Positions 51,239 to 63,110 of a stretch of 64,000 nucleotides of DNA are shown one piece after another; the stretch's first letter is position 1; each line of letters opens with the position of its first letter. The notes beneath the pieces were generated by a model. That model made no database searches. It was given only the letters and a program-made list of their open reading frames with translations, and was not told the DNA's origin. This stretch comes from Montifringilla adamsi (taxonomy: Eukaryota; Chordata; Aves; Passeriformes; Passeridae), in contig JAGGNK010006604.1 in assembly GCA_017590115.1 (NCBI GenBank), positions 558,001 to 622,000 on the forward strand, given 5' to 3'. The position numbers and the translations under genes were made by a program.

Positions 51239-54200
51239 GTGAGCGGCCGGGGCGGGTGAACGCTTGGGGAACACAAGACCCAGGGAGAGGCACGGGACAG
51301 AACGGACCGGACCGGACCGGACCAGACCAGACCAGACCAGACCGGACTGAACCGAACCGAACCGAGGCGCTGCCGGTGCTGGCGGCTGGGGGAGCCCGGG
51401 CGGCGGGGAAGGGCCGCGGGATCGCAGAGGGCGAAGGGCGGAAGAGGCAGGGCCAGCCCGCGTTCCGCCTGCCGTGACCGTCGGGACAGCTGCAGGCGTA
51501 GGGGCTGCCCCGGTGGGGAGAGCCGGCGAGGCTGGAATCCACCCGCCGTGCTGCTTTTCCTGCTTCGCAGTATTTCCCGAGTTTATGGCCGTAATCCTCA
51601 AGGTTCGAATGGGTATCGCCATTTGATGTTCTTCAGTGGAGATAGTGCACAGCCCTGGGGTTCCTCATGTGGCAAAGGCCGCGTCGTGCCAGGTGTGACT
51701 GGCACCTCTCCATTTAATGGTGGAGACGGCTTCAAAACACCGGGATTAGAGTTCAGGATATTTTATCCAATGCATTTCCGTTGGCATACATAGCTGTACT
51801 ACCTATGTTAATGTTTTAAAAAATATGTGCAAAATGTAATAGTTGGTTTTCTCAAGTACAAACTTTCTACTGTATTGAACCAATAACCTCACAACTTCAA
51901 ACTAGGAAACAGAAACTATTCAAAACACATTTACCATTACACATGGCTTTTTCTGGATTCCCCATTTCCAGAGGCATTCATGAGTCTGAATTACTTGAAA
52001 GGCCCTTCACAGCCTCCTAGCAGCAGTGTTAGTTTGCCCCAATTTGATGCAGCTTGGCCACAAGTCCTAAGTGTTGCTGTGAGAGTGAGGGAAGAAGTCT
52101 CCATCTGAAGTTGGTATCTTATGGCTCAAAAGTAATGCTTTAGGCAAAAGAAGCCCATAGGGAGGAAATTATTCTTTGAAGTTCAGCCTCCTGACATGTT
52201 ACCCCAGCAACAAACTGCTCTTGATAATTCTTTTCCTTTTTGCTCTGAGATACGTGAGGCAGAATCAAGGATAGCAACGCTTAGCTTATTGTTGTCCCAC
52301 CGTTTTCTGTGACCTGCATCTTTTCAAACAGTTCTGTACTTCTTTTGTCATCAAGGTAATAAAGAGATCGCATCACTTTTGTGAGTAGCCTTGTCATACC
52401 TTTTTCCTGGCAGCACATTCTTCCAGTGTTAGTCTCACTACACTGATGATTGTATTTGTAATTACGACAGAGTTTATACAGTAGTGCAAGGAAATGCAGT
52501 AGGAGTTGTATCTGAACATCACTAGTAGTAGTTTGTCACTGAATCCAACTGTTCCTCAGAGTTAAGCAGCAGGAAAGCTGACAAGTAGAGAGATGGTCAT
52601 CCAAATTTTTACATGTAGCAAACCCTCATCCTATGTCATCTGATTAGTCATGCAGCTTCCAGGTATGAGTCCCATCTGTCCATATTTCATTGTGGGGATA
52701 TTGTTGAGTTTTTCCAGAGTAATCTTCAGTGTTACCTTGCATACTATACCACAACAGACATAATTTCACTTGTTCAAATTTTACAGCTTCTTCCATATAG
52801 GGTACTGGATTAGTTTTAATCCAGTACTTTTCCAAGTGCAGGCAAAAACTTTTGATTGCAAAGCTATGCATTAGTCTATTCCTAATAGACTAATTAGGGA
52901 TATTAGTCTAGCCTATTTAAGGGCTGCTCCTTAAAAAAAGAAAAGAAAAAAAATAATCAGTAATCTGACTTTTTTCAGCCTCATCTTGTCTTTTTTCCAG
53001 ATAAAATAAGGCATAAGTAATGCTGAAGAATCAAGGTCTATCTAGATTTTTGTGGTATTGTTTTGGCTTTTGAGAGGTAGCAGTAACAGAAAACTTAGCA
53101 AGATACTCTTTTGCAATGTCTATTGTTTCTAAAAACTTGAAATTGATAATATATTACCTACAGCAAAATGCAATAATGAACAATTAATAAATTGACATTA
53201 CCAGCACAGTATGCAAATATGTCATAATCTGTCCCTCTTCCCTGCCTAGAAGAGGTCCTTCTGCATTTCTTCACCTTTGAACTTTATAGATGTTTTCAGT
53301 ATCCTCTGGAAATACGTTTTTCACTGTGTGGATACGTATTATTGGCAGTATTCGTCATGCTTCTTGTGCTGTGTTATAACCATCTATCATATAGCATTAT
53401 TATTAACAGCACAGTTTATCTACCATAACTTTTTTGAAGGTACTTGTTGCCTCCCCAGCTGTGTAACTTTCTGTAATGTCCTTGTCTTCTAGACTTCCCA
53501 GTAAAATTTCTGTGATATTTTTTTTCCATTACTATCAATAATTTTTTTTTTTTAATGCTAGGAAATAAGTGACTGCTCTGATCACAATTAAAAAAAAAAG
53601 AAGTCTACATTTTCACAGAAGAAAATCAAGAAGAAGCCTTTCCTTAATGTTCAGGCAAATTTGGTTTTGCAATACTGATTTGGGTCATCCTAAAAAAATG
53701 ATCCAATTTCATATTTTTCATTAATTTTCAAACATTTCAGAGATTCATAGCTCTTGAAGAGAGTAAACCATCCTCTTAAAAAAAAATTCAGACATGTTTT
53801 TTCACAGTATTAAGACATTCTGAAAATACCTGTAGCAACAATATTTGGGGCTCTAAACTTGAAAAAGCAGAGAAAGTATTTACAATGAAAAAGAATAAAT
53901 TTGTGGCAAGTATTAGGAGGAAAAATAAACTCAAGATAGTCTGCTGTCTCTCCTATTGGAGGACAATAATAATCACCAAGTGTCAGTGGCAGCAGCTTAT
54001 TAAAAGAAAGGAGAGATTAGTGTAGGACATTATCAAAATATTCTGATATATCGGCTAATAGGTAGGTTGTTTTTAAAATCTTGCTAAATCTGCATGTAGG
54101 TAAGCATTGAGTAATAGGATATTCACTACAGGGCCAGAAAATGAAGTTTGATGAGTGTGTGTATACATGAAAGTAATATATATTGTTGTGTCTCTGTGAA

Positions 54201-57200
54201 CATAAATTTTAATTGTGCTTAATAATTTTTAAATACTCAATTGCACAATACTTAAAAGTGCATACAGCAGTTCACTCACCCTTGGTCCTGTTAAAGCCTG
54301 AGATTCCTGGTAGAGAGGTGTCAGTTCATGTAAGTGCTGCTTGCCACAGGAGGAAAACACAATGTAGCCAGTAATTCTTTTATCACTGTAGTAATTGTAT
54401 TATACTTGATGTGACACAGTTTCCAGACAGGGAGTCTAGAGTTGTGCTGCAGATAGGTTAGTAGCTTTAGGAGGCTTGAACTGTAAAGATCTTACACCTC
54501 ATGTTCTTTTCCTCTTTAGCAAATGCTTCAAACCATCACAGGGAATGGATGGAGGTCCTATTCTGGTAAACCTGCTCAAAACTTACATGTAGGCAGACCT
54601 GGAGCTGGCTTTAGCTTTGGTAAGTAGTGCAGTTTTTGAAAGAAATGTAACAATAATGGACAAATTGCAGAGTTAAAAAGAAATCATATCCTATATTGTA
54701 GTTCACCATGATTTTAAAATGAAGGTGTTTGTTCCAAATATATTTCTAGTAAAAAAATAGTTTGAAAAACAAAGTAACTTTATCCGTAACTGAGGCAAGG
54801 CAGATATGTGTGTAGTGTTCTTAAGATTTTCTTCTTTTTTTAACTCATGTCTATGATAAGTTTTGGTGGTTTTTTTTATTGCCAGAGTGTCTTAGCTTTG
54901 AATACTTACCTCATATTGCTGTTTTCAATGTTACAGTACCTAAATGTAGTCATAGTTGAACTTGGTTATCAAGAAATGTAAAAAAATAATTTTATCTTCA
55001 TTTTGGCATATTATATATAATATATATATATACAAGCAAATTTAGAGGATCAGAGCTAGATGTTGGAAATTGAAGAGTCAGGATCTTTGGGCAATCTCTG
55101 TCTTTTTATGCTTTTAATTAGCACAGCATTCTTCTTATTTCTTTTGGTAACACATTTTATGATACACAGTCCTTTCTGCTTCGTTTTCAATATTTTGTGG
55201 ATAATTTCATCAGACATAAGTAAGTGCATGTAGGGGTTGATCAGAGAACAATGGAAGTTTTCTCCCCAGAGGAAGAGGAACCTGAACATTTTTGCTTCCT
55301 GGAGAGCCCCAAATAGTGGTGGTTTGGATCGTCCTGGAAGGATGCTCTTGTTTTCTTTTTTATCGTGGTCTTGACAATTAGCAAAATAAAAGACAGCAGA
55401 GGATTTATGATCTTTTTCTCTTCCTTTTCTAAAATAGAACTTACTGATGAACAGAAAGAGTTTCAAGCTACTGCTCGTAAATTTGCTGTGGAGGAAATTA
55501 TTCCTGTTGCTGCACAATATGACAAAACTGGAGAGGTAAATTCTACCATAGTGTACAGGAAAAATTGGGAAAAAACAGACTTTTATTCTTAACCTGCATA
55601 AAATTTAAAGTTTTGGTTGTGATGAATCAGAAGGTGATTTTTCCGCGTCTGTTTCAGTATCCTGTTCCACTTATAAAGAGAGCTTGGGAGCTTGGTCTTA
55701 TGAATTCACACATACCGGAAAGCTGTGGTAAGTAAATATTCTTTTTAATCTGTGAAATGAAACAACAAAAAGACATTAGATGAGAATCCTCTGTGTAATT
55801 ATGGATTCTGTACTGTCGCATAAATAGTCACATACTTGAATAATCTAATCAGTAGGCAGGTTGACACATACAGGTGGTACTAGGTGTGGGTGTAATCAGG
55901 AGACAAATTACGTAGATTATGGTTTAGTAATTTATGACCAGATTTTTCTACCATGATTACAGCCACTTAATGTTTCCCTGGTGCAGTGTCAGCTGATTAG
56001 GCAGAGAAATTAGAAGGTCATGTTTTGTTCTAGTCTCTGACACAAGCTGGAGCAATTTAAGAACTTATCCCAGAAGGACTGTTTTTCAGTTTAGATTAAG
56101 TGCAGTACAGCAGAGTCCTGACTCATAAGATTTTGAGTGATACAGACAAACATGATATGCTAGAGAAGGGTTTTAGTGAAAGGAACTCATGCCTCATAAA
56201 ATCACTGAAGTTCTCTGAAGTAGCTAATAAATGTGTGAGCAGGGGATAGAGAATGGCTGAACTTCCAAAATAAGTTTTAAAAATCATCAGCTTTCATACT
56301 GGCAAAATTAGCAGCACAGCCTTGCTAGGTCTTGTGCTATTTGGGATGTCTAAAAATAAACGGAGAAGGGCGTAAATGCAAAGATGATAGAGTTTGCTGA
56401 TAATACTAAGATGATCTGGTTCAGAGAGCTGCAGGAAAAGATCACAGAAGAGAGTGAGAGTTAAAATGGCAATGTGATTCAAAAAGAAAAAGTGATGCAT
56501 GTGTGAAGGGAAAGAATCAATCTGAACTTCACAGAGGAAAGGTATGCACTAGATACTACCTCTCAGAAAAGACATCTTTGGATCCTGTGAACATGAGCAT
56601 AATGCTCAGAAGTGGTTAAATCTGTAAAATCTAAGGTCAAGAGGGACTCTTAAGGGAATGAATTAAAAAGCAGAAGGCATAATTATGCTGCCTCCTGAAT
56701 CCAAATTGCACTTGCCTCTTTAACTCATTATATAGTCAGATCCTTCCATCTCAAGAGAGTATTAGGGAAATGGAGAAGGTTTCTAAAAGGAGGACAAAGA
56801 ATACAGAAGTTTTATCTTCTGTGTGAGATGTAAATTCTATAGAAGAAATTACTGAAATGTCAGTGTCATGGGAGAGTGTGAAAAGGGACTGATGGTTCAC
56901 TGTCCCTTTCAATATAACTAGAAGGCATCAAATTGTGCTAGATGCTAGATTCAAAACAAGTGAATGAGATGGTTCTGCATGCAGTGTGGAGTTAATTTGC
57001 AAGTTAATTATTGTCCCTGTACGATACACGTGCTAAAATCTGACACAGATTCAAAAAGACACCAGATAAATTCATGTAACAGATGTCTGTCAGGGGTTGA
57101 CATAACAAAGATACCAAAGAGAATTATTTCTTTGACCGAGGAAGTCACCTGAAAGTTCAGGAAAATATTTCTGAGGTAGTTGTTATTGTACTTATATGTA

Positions 57201-60200
57201 CTGTTGGCCAGTTTCCCGTAGTGTTGGCTTCTGTCAGAAACAGATTACTGCGTTGGTTGTCTACTAATATGCACACTTTCTTTGTTCTCAAATGCTTTTG
57301 GCTCTTTTCTCTGCTTCCTATGAACTCTTAATTCTTGAATGTACAGTAGTAAAAAAATGTGAGTGGTACGTTCTTGCCACTTTGTGCAAGTTGTCCCACA
57401 TTAATCAAACAATAAATCTGGACACATGATACGTAATTTTCAAATCACCTTTTACTCTTCTGATGAAGATTTATTTAAAAAGCTTGCGTGAGAATGCCTA
57501 ACCAAACAATACACAATCAAATGTATGTGGAATAATACATTTTTGCTAATTCTGTTGTGTACATCATTAATATTAGTACATTATAATTTATATCCCCTTG
57601 AGTAACTTAAATACTTCAACCATAGGTGGCCTTGGCCTTGGCAGTTTTGAAGCGTGCCTTATTACAGAAGAGTTAGCTTACGGGTGTACAGGGGTTCAAA
57701 CTGCCATTGAAGCCAACTCCCTAGGGGTAAGTTCTGCCTTTTCTTATATCCCTTAAACTACAATCTCTGCCCTTGAAAGAGCTGGATTAATGGTCTAAAT
57801 ATTTTTTTTCAGCAAATGCCAGTTATCATTGCAGGAAATGAGCATCAGCAGAAAAAATACTTAGGAAGAATGACGGAAGAACCAATGATGTGTGTAAGTA
57901 TAACTGCTATACTGCAGAATGTTTCTCAACCACATTAATTGTATTACTCCTTTTTTTTGCGATTTTTCCCCCTGAACACTTGTATGTACTCACAACTTAG
58001 CCCTGTTTGATTTATATGTAAACAGTGACATTTACTGAAAGTTAGCGAATACCTAATGAGATACATCCAGTAAGTAAACAGAAGATATTACTTGGAAAAT
58101 TATCCTCATCCTAAGTCACTTACCAAAAATTACAGGGTTTTTTTCCCTTTCAAGAGGGGTTGTAGATGTTTAAGAAAAATAGAAGGTTTATGTAAGGAGA
58201 CCCTCAACTTGAATGGGAATGACATTTGTGATCTCAAATATTACATAAACAGTACTTGTTACATAGAAGGCAGTAAAGATTCATGTGCAATGTACGTAAA
58301 TTTACAACTAAGCCTCCTAAATTGAAGGACTCAATGCTCCTGTTTTCAGACTTTAAAGATCCTCAGCTTTCACATCAGAATTTTTGAATCCTGGAAGTAC
58401 TAACTTAAGGATTATAGAATGTTTCTGTTTGATTAAAAGCCAATTTTATGTATTATTATGGATTTATAAAGAAAACTAACCCAAACTCAGCTGTTTGCAG
58501 GGGGGAGGGGGCCATGTGTAGGGTTGTTTTGGGGTTTTATTGGGGAGTTTTGTTTATTTGGTGTTTGGATATTACCATGCAGTTCACTTAAACCTTCAAC
58601 AACTAGTTTGATGCACATAATCTGCATGAATATGTAGTTGACTAAAGATAGAATTTCTATTCTGCAAGATTTTGCATCTTAATTTCTTTTAGGCTTACTG
58701 TGTAACAGAGCCTGGAGCAGGCTCTGATGTGGCTGGTATAAAAACAAAGGCTGAGAAGAAAGGAGATGAATATGTTATTAATGGTCAGAAGATGTGGATC
58801 ACAAATGGGGGGAAAGCAAACTGGTATGTTAACTGGTGTCATAGATTTATGCTGTTATGTAGTAGCTTTACCCCACCCCTCCAACCTCAGTTAAAATCTT
58901 TCAAGACCAATTCTTTAAAAACCTATCCTTCAGACACAAATCTGAATGTTCTCTGTTTCAGCAGACTACATTTTAATCTCTGCCTAGTTTATGAGGATAG
59001 CTATCAGGATAGCATATGCAAATGCAGTCTTGAGTGCTATGCAAAGCCTAAAAAGAAAAATGAGTGATGATGTTATGACTCCACACTCAATAATAAAGCC
59101 TCTTGAATCTTTCAGCTATCAAAATGAAATGTGATTCTACTAGAAACACCTCTGACTCCTAGTGAAGCTAGAAACATTGTTAGATTGTAGTGTTACTTTT
59201 TATTTTCTGAAAAGAAGACATTTTCCATCTGTCAGAAATTGCAGACATGGCTGTGTTGTCTGGAGTGTGCTTTTACAATGTAAACCTCTTAAATCATGTC
59301 TTACATCACGCTGATTTACAACATAGAAATTTCCCTGAATTCAAGTGGAAGAAACTTCCTAGACTTACCCAAAAGCTGAATTTTCTAGTTATTTTCTTGC
59401 TGAAGGCAAACCCACCAAAGACAATCTATCAGATTTCTTTTGACCTTACTGAATACCATAGAAGTGATTTACAGCTGTTTAATTTTTAAGAGAAATACTT
59501 ATTTACAACTTACACTTAGAAAAATAAAATCAAGATCTTTGAAATCAGGTTATAACTTTTACATCCAAGAAAGTATGTCCTAAGCATTAATTTTTATATA
59601 CATGCTATGAATGGGCTTCTTTTGTACTATTTGGGAAGCTGCTAATATCATAAAGACTTACAATACATGGAAAAGGTAGGGAATATTTGCATGTTGATCT
59701 GAGTAACTTCATGAAATCTTTAATCTTTGAAACTTCTACTCTCTTTCTCCCTCTCATTTTATTTTCAGGATGGGCAGGAAAGAAAGGTTGTTAACTCATA
59801 GACAGAACTTATATATGGTAGAAATGCACATAAAAATATTTAAAGTGCTAGATAAATATATCTTGTTAACTGTGAAGATTAACTGCATCCATCTACTTTG
59901 TTTTACACTAGGTATTTTTTGCTAGCACGTACAAATCCAGATCCAAAAACTCCTGCAAGCAAAGCCTTTACTGGATTCATTGTGGAAGCAGACAGCCCAG
60001 GGATCCAAATTGGAAGAAAGGTGAAGACTGTATTTCTTGTTTGACAAGCCAGGAATTGTTGTTCAGTTCTAAACCAATAATAAAACAAATGTACCACTAA
60101 AGAAAAAAGACTGTTACACAACTGAACAGTTTCATATGCTTATGTACAACCATCTTTTCATTTTCACAACACAGAGGAACTATTCATGAAACATAATTTT

Positions 60201-62103
60201 AAAGCTATTAATTCAGAAAAGGAATTATTCAGAATGGTCTAAAGTAAGATGACTACTTTGACCGTCTGCAAAGAGTCTTTGAGAATGACTATATTGGCAG
60301 GTGCCAATAAATGAGAAGTAGTATGCCTTGAAAAAATAAGAAGCAAGCTGGACAATTTTGACCACAAATACACAGATAATGAATTTTAATTTTAGCTAGT
60401 GCTGGTCAAAGAAGAGGCCTTAGAGATACTGAGGCTACTTCTCTCTTTACAGAAAGCACTATTTTTAATAGTAGGTAAAACTGAATGTGGAACATTAGGC
60501 AAGAAATCTGAAAAATTGAAAAGCTCATTTATTTATTCACTTGTATATATAGTATACCTGTACTTCCTGCATATTAGATTCTTTTCTTTTTCCATTTGCA
60601 TCTCAAAGATAGTTGAACTAGAAGAACGCAAGAAGACTGATTACAGTGATAGAACTAATTTCATATAAGGAGAAAGTAAGCTGCCCAGCTTAGACAAGTT
60701 AAGGGCATGCTGGTCTGCAAATACCAAACTAGTATTTGTCTTGCATGTGGTAATTTTTAGATAAAGTGTTTTGGGGAAGAAAAACTATGCTTTGAGTCAA
60801 CAAAAGAATGAAAACATAATGTACCTTAGAATAATCCAAATTAGTTGCACATCTGTAAATTTCCCACTTCAGGAAATGAATATGGGTCAACGCTGCTCAG
60901 ATACAAGAGGCATTGTCTTTGAAGATGTGAGAGTCCCAAAAGAAAATGTATTGATAGCTGAAGGAGCTGGCTTTAAAATCGCAATGGGAGCTTTTGATAA
61001 GACCAGACCACCCGTAAGTATCGGAAAAAATAAGGTTATAAAATATAGCAGGAATTTCTGATTTTTTTATTCTGGCCTGTATTCAATTTAGGTAGCAGCT
61101 GGTGCTGTTGGATTAGCAAAAAGAGCCCTTGATGAAGCTACTAGATACGCTTTGGAGAGAAAAACCTTTGGGAAACCAATTGTTGAAGTAAGTGTGGGAG
61201 CAGACAATGTAATAAAAGCTTATGTTTTCACACCAGATGTACTGGTACTGATTTTTCAAGGTTATTCCTTGATACTTATATTTCCTTAGTTTTTATATTA
61301 TACCTCTGCCATTTTGTGGTTTCCAAGTATACAGGTTGCACTGTAAGTAAACTTAGCTATGCAGTAACTTCAAGAATTTTTGGTAATTTATCAATGATAA
61401 ATGCCCCAAAGCTCAGAACTTACATAACACCTGGGCATACTTAAGTTCTTCAGCGCTAATAAAGAGGGATCTTCAGGAAAGAAGAAAACATTTGAGGTAT
61501 GTGAAACAAGATACATAGTATTAACACCAATAGAAAACATTGCCCATCATGCTGCTTATCAGTTTTGAAAAAATATGAATAAACAACAAGCTAAATACCA
61601 ACAAATAGGAAAGAACAACTTCAACTATTGTTTCATCAGTATTTAATCCCTATGACTAAATGGATTTGGAAATTGAAAACTTAAGAGTACAATTCAACAT
61701 ACATATATGAGAGCGCAGTGCATGTTCTGTCTAACTTCACTCTCACGACTTACTGAGTTTTTTGAAAAAAATCACTGCATTAAGAAGATTTTATCTTTCC
61801 GGCATGTCATAGAATTTTAAGCAGGCAATATTAACCTAGTTTATTTCATCACAGCACCAAGCAGTGTCTTTCTTGCTTGCTGAAATGGCAATGAAAGTTG
61901 AACTCGCTAGGATGGCTTACCAGAGAGCTGCATGGGAAGTTGATGCTGGTCGCAGGAATACCTACTATGCTTCCATTGCAAAGGCATTTGCTGGTGACAT
62001 TGCAAACCAAGTAGCTGCAGACGCAGTACAGATTTTTGGAGGAAATGGATTTAATACTGAATATCCTGTAGAAAAACTAATGAGAGATGCTAAAATCTAC
62101 CAG
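51215..62103 (+). CDS. ACADM: ACADM, medium-chain acyl-CoA dehydrogenase, mitochondrial (exons 1-11 of 12, 3' end missing)
   Basis: ACADM is a homotetrameric FAD flavoprotein of the mitochondrial matrix. It catalyses the first dehydrogenation of medium-chain acyl-CoAs in beta-oxidation and passes electrons to ETF. Eleven exons join into 400 uninterrupted codons. Residues 1 to about 38 form a poorly conserved, basic, mitochondrial targeting-like N-terminus. [19 protein letters not shown] opens the alpha-helical N-domain. [10 protein letters not shown] (exon 7) is the acyl-CoA dehydrogenase signature and FAD-contact loop, followed by [19 protein letters not shown] and [12 protein letters not shown] lie in exon 9, and QIFGGNGF plus [15 protein letters not shown], the second signature, in exon 11. 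The human protein has 398 residues to this point, so this copy is two longer, through the N-terminus. The terminal exon, carrying the YEGTSQIQR motif with the catalytic Glu, was not found before 64,000. The gene looks intact. Confidence 0.98.
51300..51366 (+). repeat. Pentanucleotide minisatellite (GACCG/GACCA/GAACC)n
   Basis: About 12 tandem 5-bp units in ACADM intron 1, beginning about 60 bp after the exon 1 donor. The units occur in blocks: GACCG, then GACCA, then GACCG/GAACC variants. It is inside the CpG island and is read into the primary transcript. Confidence 0.9.
51367..54519. other. ACADM intron 1 (remainder)
   Basis: The CpG island fades by about 51.7 kb. Beyond that the intron is AT-rich with homopolymer runs (near 53,540-53,560 and 53,590-53,600). 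No exon or named mobile element was recognised. Confidence 0.6.
54520..54619 (+). CDS. ACADM: ACADM exon 2
   Basis: This 100-bp exon lies between TCTTTAG and GTAAGT. It encodes the rest of the transit-peptide region ([16 protein letters not shown] and onward) and ends in GAGFSF plus one base of the next Glu codon. The Ser/Arg-rich, acid-free sequence fits a mitochondrial presequence. Divergence from mammals is expected here. Confidence 0.93.
55008..55034. repeat. AT-dinucleotide microsatellite in ACADM intron 2
   Basis: An imperfect (TA)n tract, 'tatatataatatatatatat', in the intron before exon 3. Confidence 0.8.
55438..55535 (+). CDS. ACADM: ACADM exon 3
   Basis: This 98-bp exon lies between AAAATAG and GTAAAT. 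It encodes [16 protein letters not shown] and then [16 protein letters not shown], nearly identical to mammalian ACADM. It forms the start of the N-terminal helical domain (residues 42-74). Confidence 0.97.
55658..55727 (+). CDS. ACADM: ACADM exon 4
   Basis: This 70-bp exon lies between GTTTCAG and GTAAGT. It encodes [20 protein letters not shown] and then ESC plus one base (residues 75-97 and a split Gly). It matches the family segment that follows DKTGE. Confidence 0.97.
55728..57625. other. ACADM intron 4
   Basis: A 1.9-kb intron of AT-rich sequence with no recognised repeat or exon. Confidence 0.6.
57626..57726 (+). CDS. ACADM: ACADM exon 5
   Basis: This 101-bp exon lies between ACCATAG and GTAAGT. 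It encodes [20 protein letters not shown] and then [14 protein letters not shown] (residues 98-131), part of the N-domain helices that line the acyl pocket. Confidence 0.97.
57813..57893 (+). CDS. ACADM: ACADM exon 6
   Basis: This 81-bp (27-codon) exon lies between TTTTCAG and GTAAGT. It encodes [18 protein letters not shown] and then RMTEEPMMC (residues 132-158). In mammals the same stretch reads [19 protein letters not shown]. Confidence 0.97.
57894..59911. other. ACADM introns 6 and 7 (flanking exon 7)
   Basis: AT-rich introns of about 0.8 and 1.1 kb with a G/T-rich patch near 58,500-58,565. No further exon is needed: the reading frame passes directly from exon 6 to 7 to 8. Confidence 0.6.
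58693..58823 (+). CDS. ACADM: ACADM exon 7 (acyl-CoA dehydrogenase signature 1)
   Basis: This 131-bp exon lies between TTTTAG and GTATGT. It carries [20 protein letters not shown] and [14 protein letters not shown]. It contains the first ACAD signature, with the Thr and Ser residues that contact FAD, and ends within the Trp codon (residues 159-202). Confidence 0.98.
59912..60020 (+). CDS. ACADM: ACADM exon 8
   Basis: This 109-bp exon lies between ACACTAG and GTGAAG. It completes the Trp codon and encodes [19 protein letters not shown] and [17 protein letters not shown] (to residue 238), in the middle beta-domain. Confidence 0.97.
60873..61013 (+). CDS. ACADM: ACADM exon 9
   Basis: This 141-bp (47-codon) exon lies between CTTCAG and GTAAGT. 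It encodes [19 protein letters not shown], then [19 protein letters not shown], then GAFDKTRPP (residues 239-285). [12 protein letters not shown] is a core acyl-CoA dehydrogenase block. Confidence 0.97.
61092..61187 (+). CDS. ACADM: ACADM exon 10
   Basis: This 96-bp (32-codon) exon lies between ATTTAG and GTAAGT. It encodes [20 protein letters not shown] and then [12 protein letters not shown] (residues 286-317). R-TFGK is the conserved FAD-binding RxTFGK segment that starts the C-terminal helical domain. Confidence 0.97.
61188..61854. other. ACADM intron 10
   Basis: A 0.67-kb AT-rich intron; nothing recognised within it. Confidence 0.6.
61855..62103 (+). CDS. ACADM: ACADM exon 11 (signature 2)
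   Basis: This 249-bp (83-codon) exon lies between ATCACAG and GTAAGT. It begins [20 protein letters not shown] and ends with QIFGGNGF and [15 protein letters not shown], the second ACAD signature (residues 318-400). The Lys in AEMAMKVEL (codon 61,894-61,896) aligns with human Lys329, the site of the common human deficiency allele, and is the normal Lys here. Confidence 0.98.
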
Positions 62104-62243
62104 GTAAGTAAAAGAGAAAGTGATAATGCATAGATTTTATACAGAATGAAGTAATGGCTACTTACTTCAAATCATGATGTACACATATTAAAAAAATAAT
62201 TTTAGAATGAAAGCAGTAATCCTTCCATTTAAAGAAACAGTGA

Positions 62244-62279
62244 TTCAAATCAGGAAATTAGTTCAAATCAGGAAATTAC
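62244..62279. repeat. 18-bp tandem duplication in ACADM intron 11
   Basis: 'ttcaaatcaggaaatta' occurs twice in direct succession, separated by one base. Confidence 0.8.
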
Positions 62280-62749
62280 TTCATACTAAAGTCATTGCAC
62301 TTGACGAAAACTGAAACCACGTAAGAAAAAAAAATTATATTGTGTGGGTTTTGTTTTTTTTTTCCCTCTAATGTGGTAACTGATTGCAATTCTTGGATTG
62401 TCAATTTTGAAGTCTTTGAACTCTTAGGAAAAAAATCTTTATCAAAATACCAATGCTTGCTTTGGTATTCTGTAAGTAGAGGTGGTTTACCTATCATACT
62501 GTTCTTAAAAATCTACAGAGATGCAAAACTTCTGACCATTGGTCTGTATCCTGGATTGATGTCTGCTTATAGTTCAGCTGTCTTCTTAGCCTGAACACTA
62601 AACCAGTTTCTTACCCCAATGACTTATGAGGGAAGAGGTGTTTTTTTTTTGGTTGGGGTTTTTGTTTTACTTTTCCATTAAACTTTCCGTTTGAAACTGT
62701 GGTATTATAAGCTGTGTAGAATACGTATCAACAGTATTGAGTATCATGG

Positions 62750-63110
62750 TATTGTAGTTTAAACCCAGCTGGAGACTAAGTTGCCACACAAGGAAGCTGC
62801 TCACTCCCTTCTCCTCCCTGCTCCTGAGGGATGGTAGAGAGAATTGGGAGAAAAAAGGTAAATCTCATGTATTGAGAATAATTGAAATAAATTTAATAAT
62901 AATAAGTTTAATAATTGAAATAAAGTAAACTATAATAATAAAAGAGAGAGGCATATAGGAATAAAACCCAGGAAGAACAAGTGATGCACAATAAAGTTGT
63001 TCACCACCTGGTCTGAAACATGAACGTGTTACCAACGCTATTCTCACAAAACACAGCACTGGACCAGCTACTAAGAACACTATTAACCCTATCCTAGCTG
63101 GCACCATGGC
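62750..63110 (-). mobile_element. ERVL-type LTR fragment, antisense to ACADM
   Basis: It starts with 'gtttaaacccagctggagac' and 'taagttgccacac', passes through 'gagaattgggagaaaaaagg' and an AATAATAATAA/AATTGAAATAAA-rich block, then 'acaagtgatgcacaataaag' and 'ttcaccacctgg'. I recognise this order as a common avian ERVL-like LTR read in antisense. It sits in ACADM intron 11. Confidence 0.7.

Larger units (their letters stand above)
50760..51540 (+). promoter_or_regulatory. ACADM: CpG-island promoter and 5' UTR of ACADM
   Basis: This CpG-rich island surrounds the ACADM start codon at 51,215. It contains an inverted CCAAT box (ATTGG at 50,912-50,916) and clustered GC boxes (GGCGGGGCGGGGCGG around 51,084-51,098; CCGCCCC motifs near 51,150-51,178). 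These fit a TATA-less housekeeping promoter. I did not see an obvious AGGTCA-type nuclear-receptor element like the one known in the human ACADM promoter, but degenerate half-sites cannot be excluded by eye. Confidence 0.85.

Noticed and set aside
50889..51622. Open frames of 119-229 codons around the ACADM start
   Set aside because: Composition artefact of the CpG island and the pentanucleotide repeat. The real coding part of exon 1 is eight codons.
55056..55517. 153-codon minus-strand frame
   Set aside because: It overlaps ACADM exon 3 in antisense. The conserved coding signal is on the plus strand.
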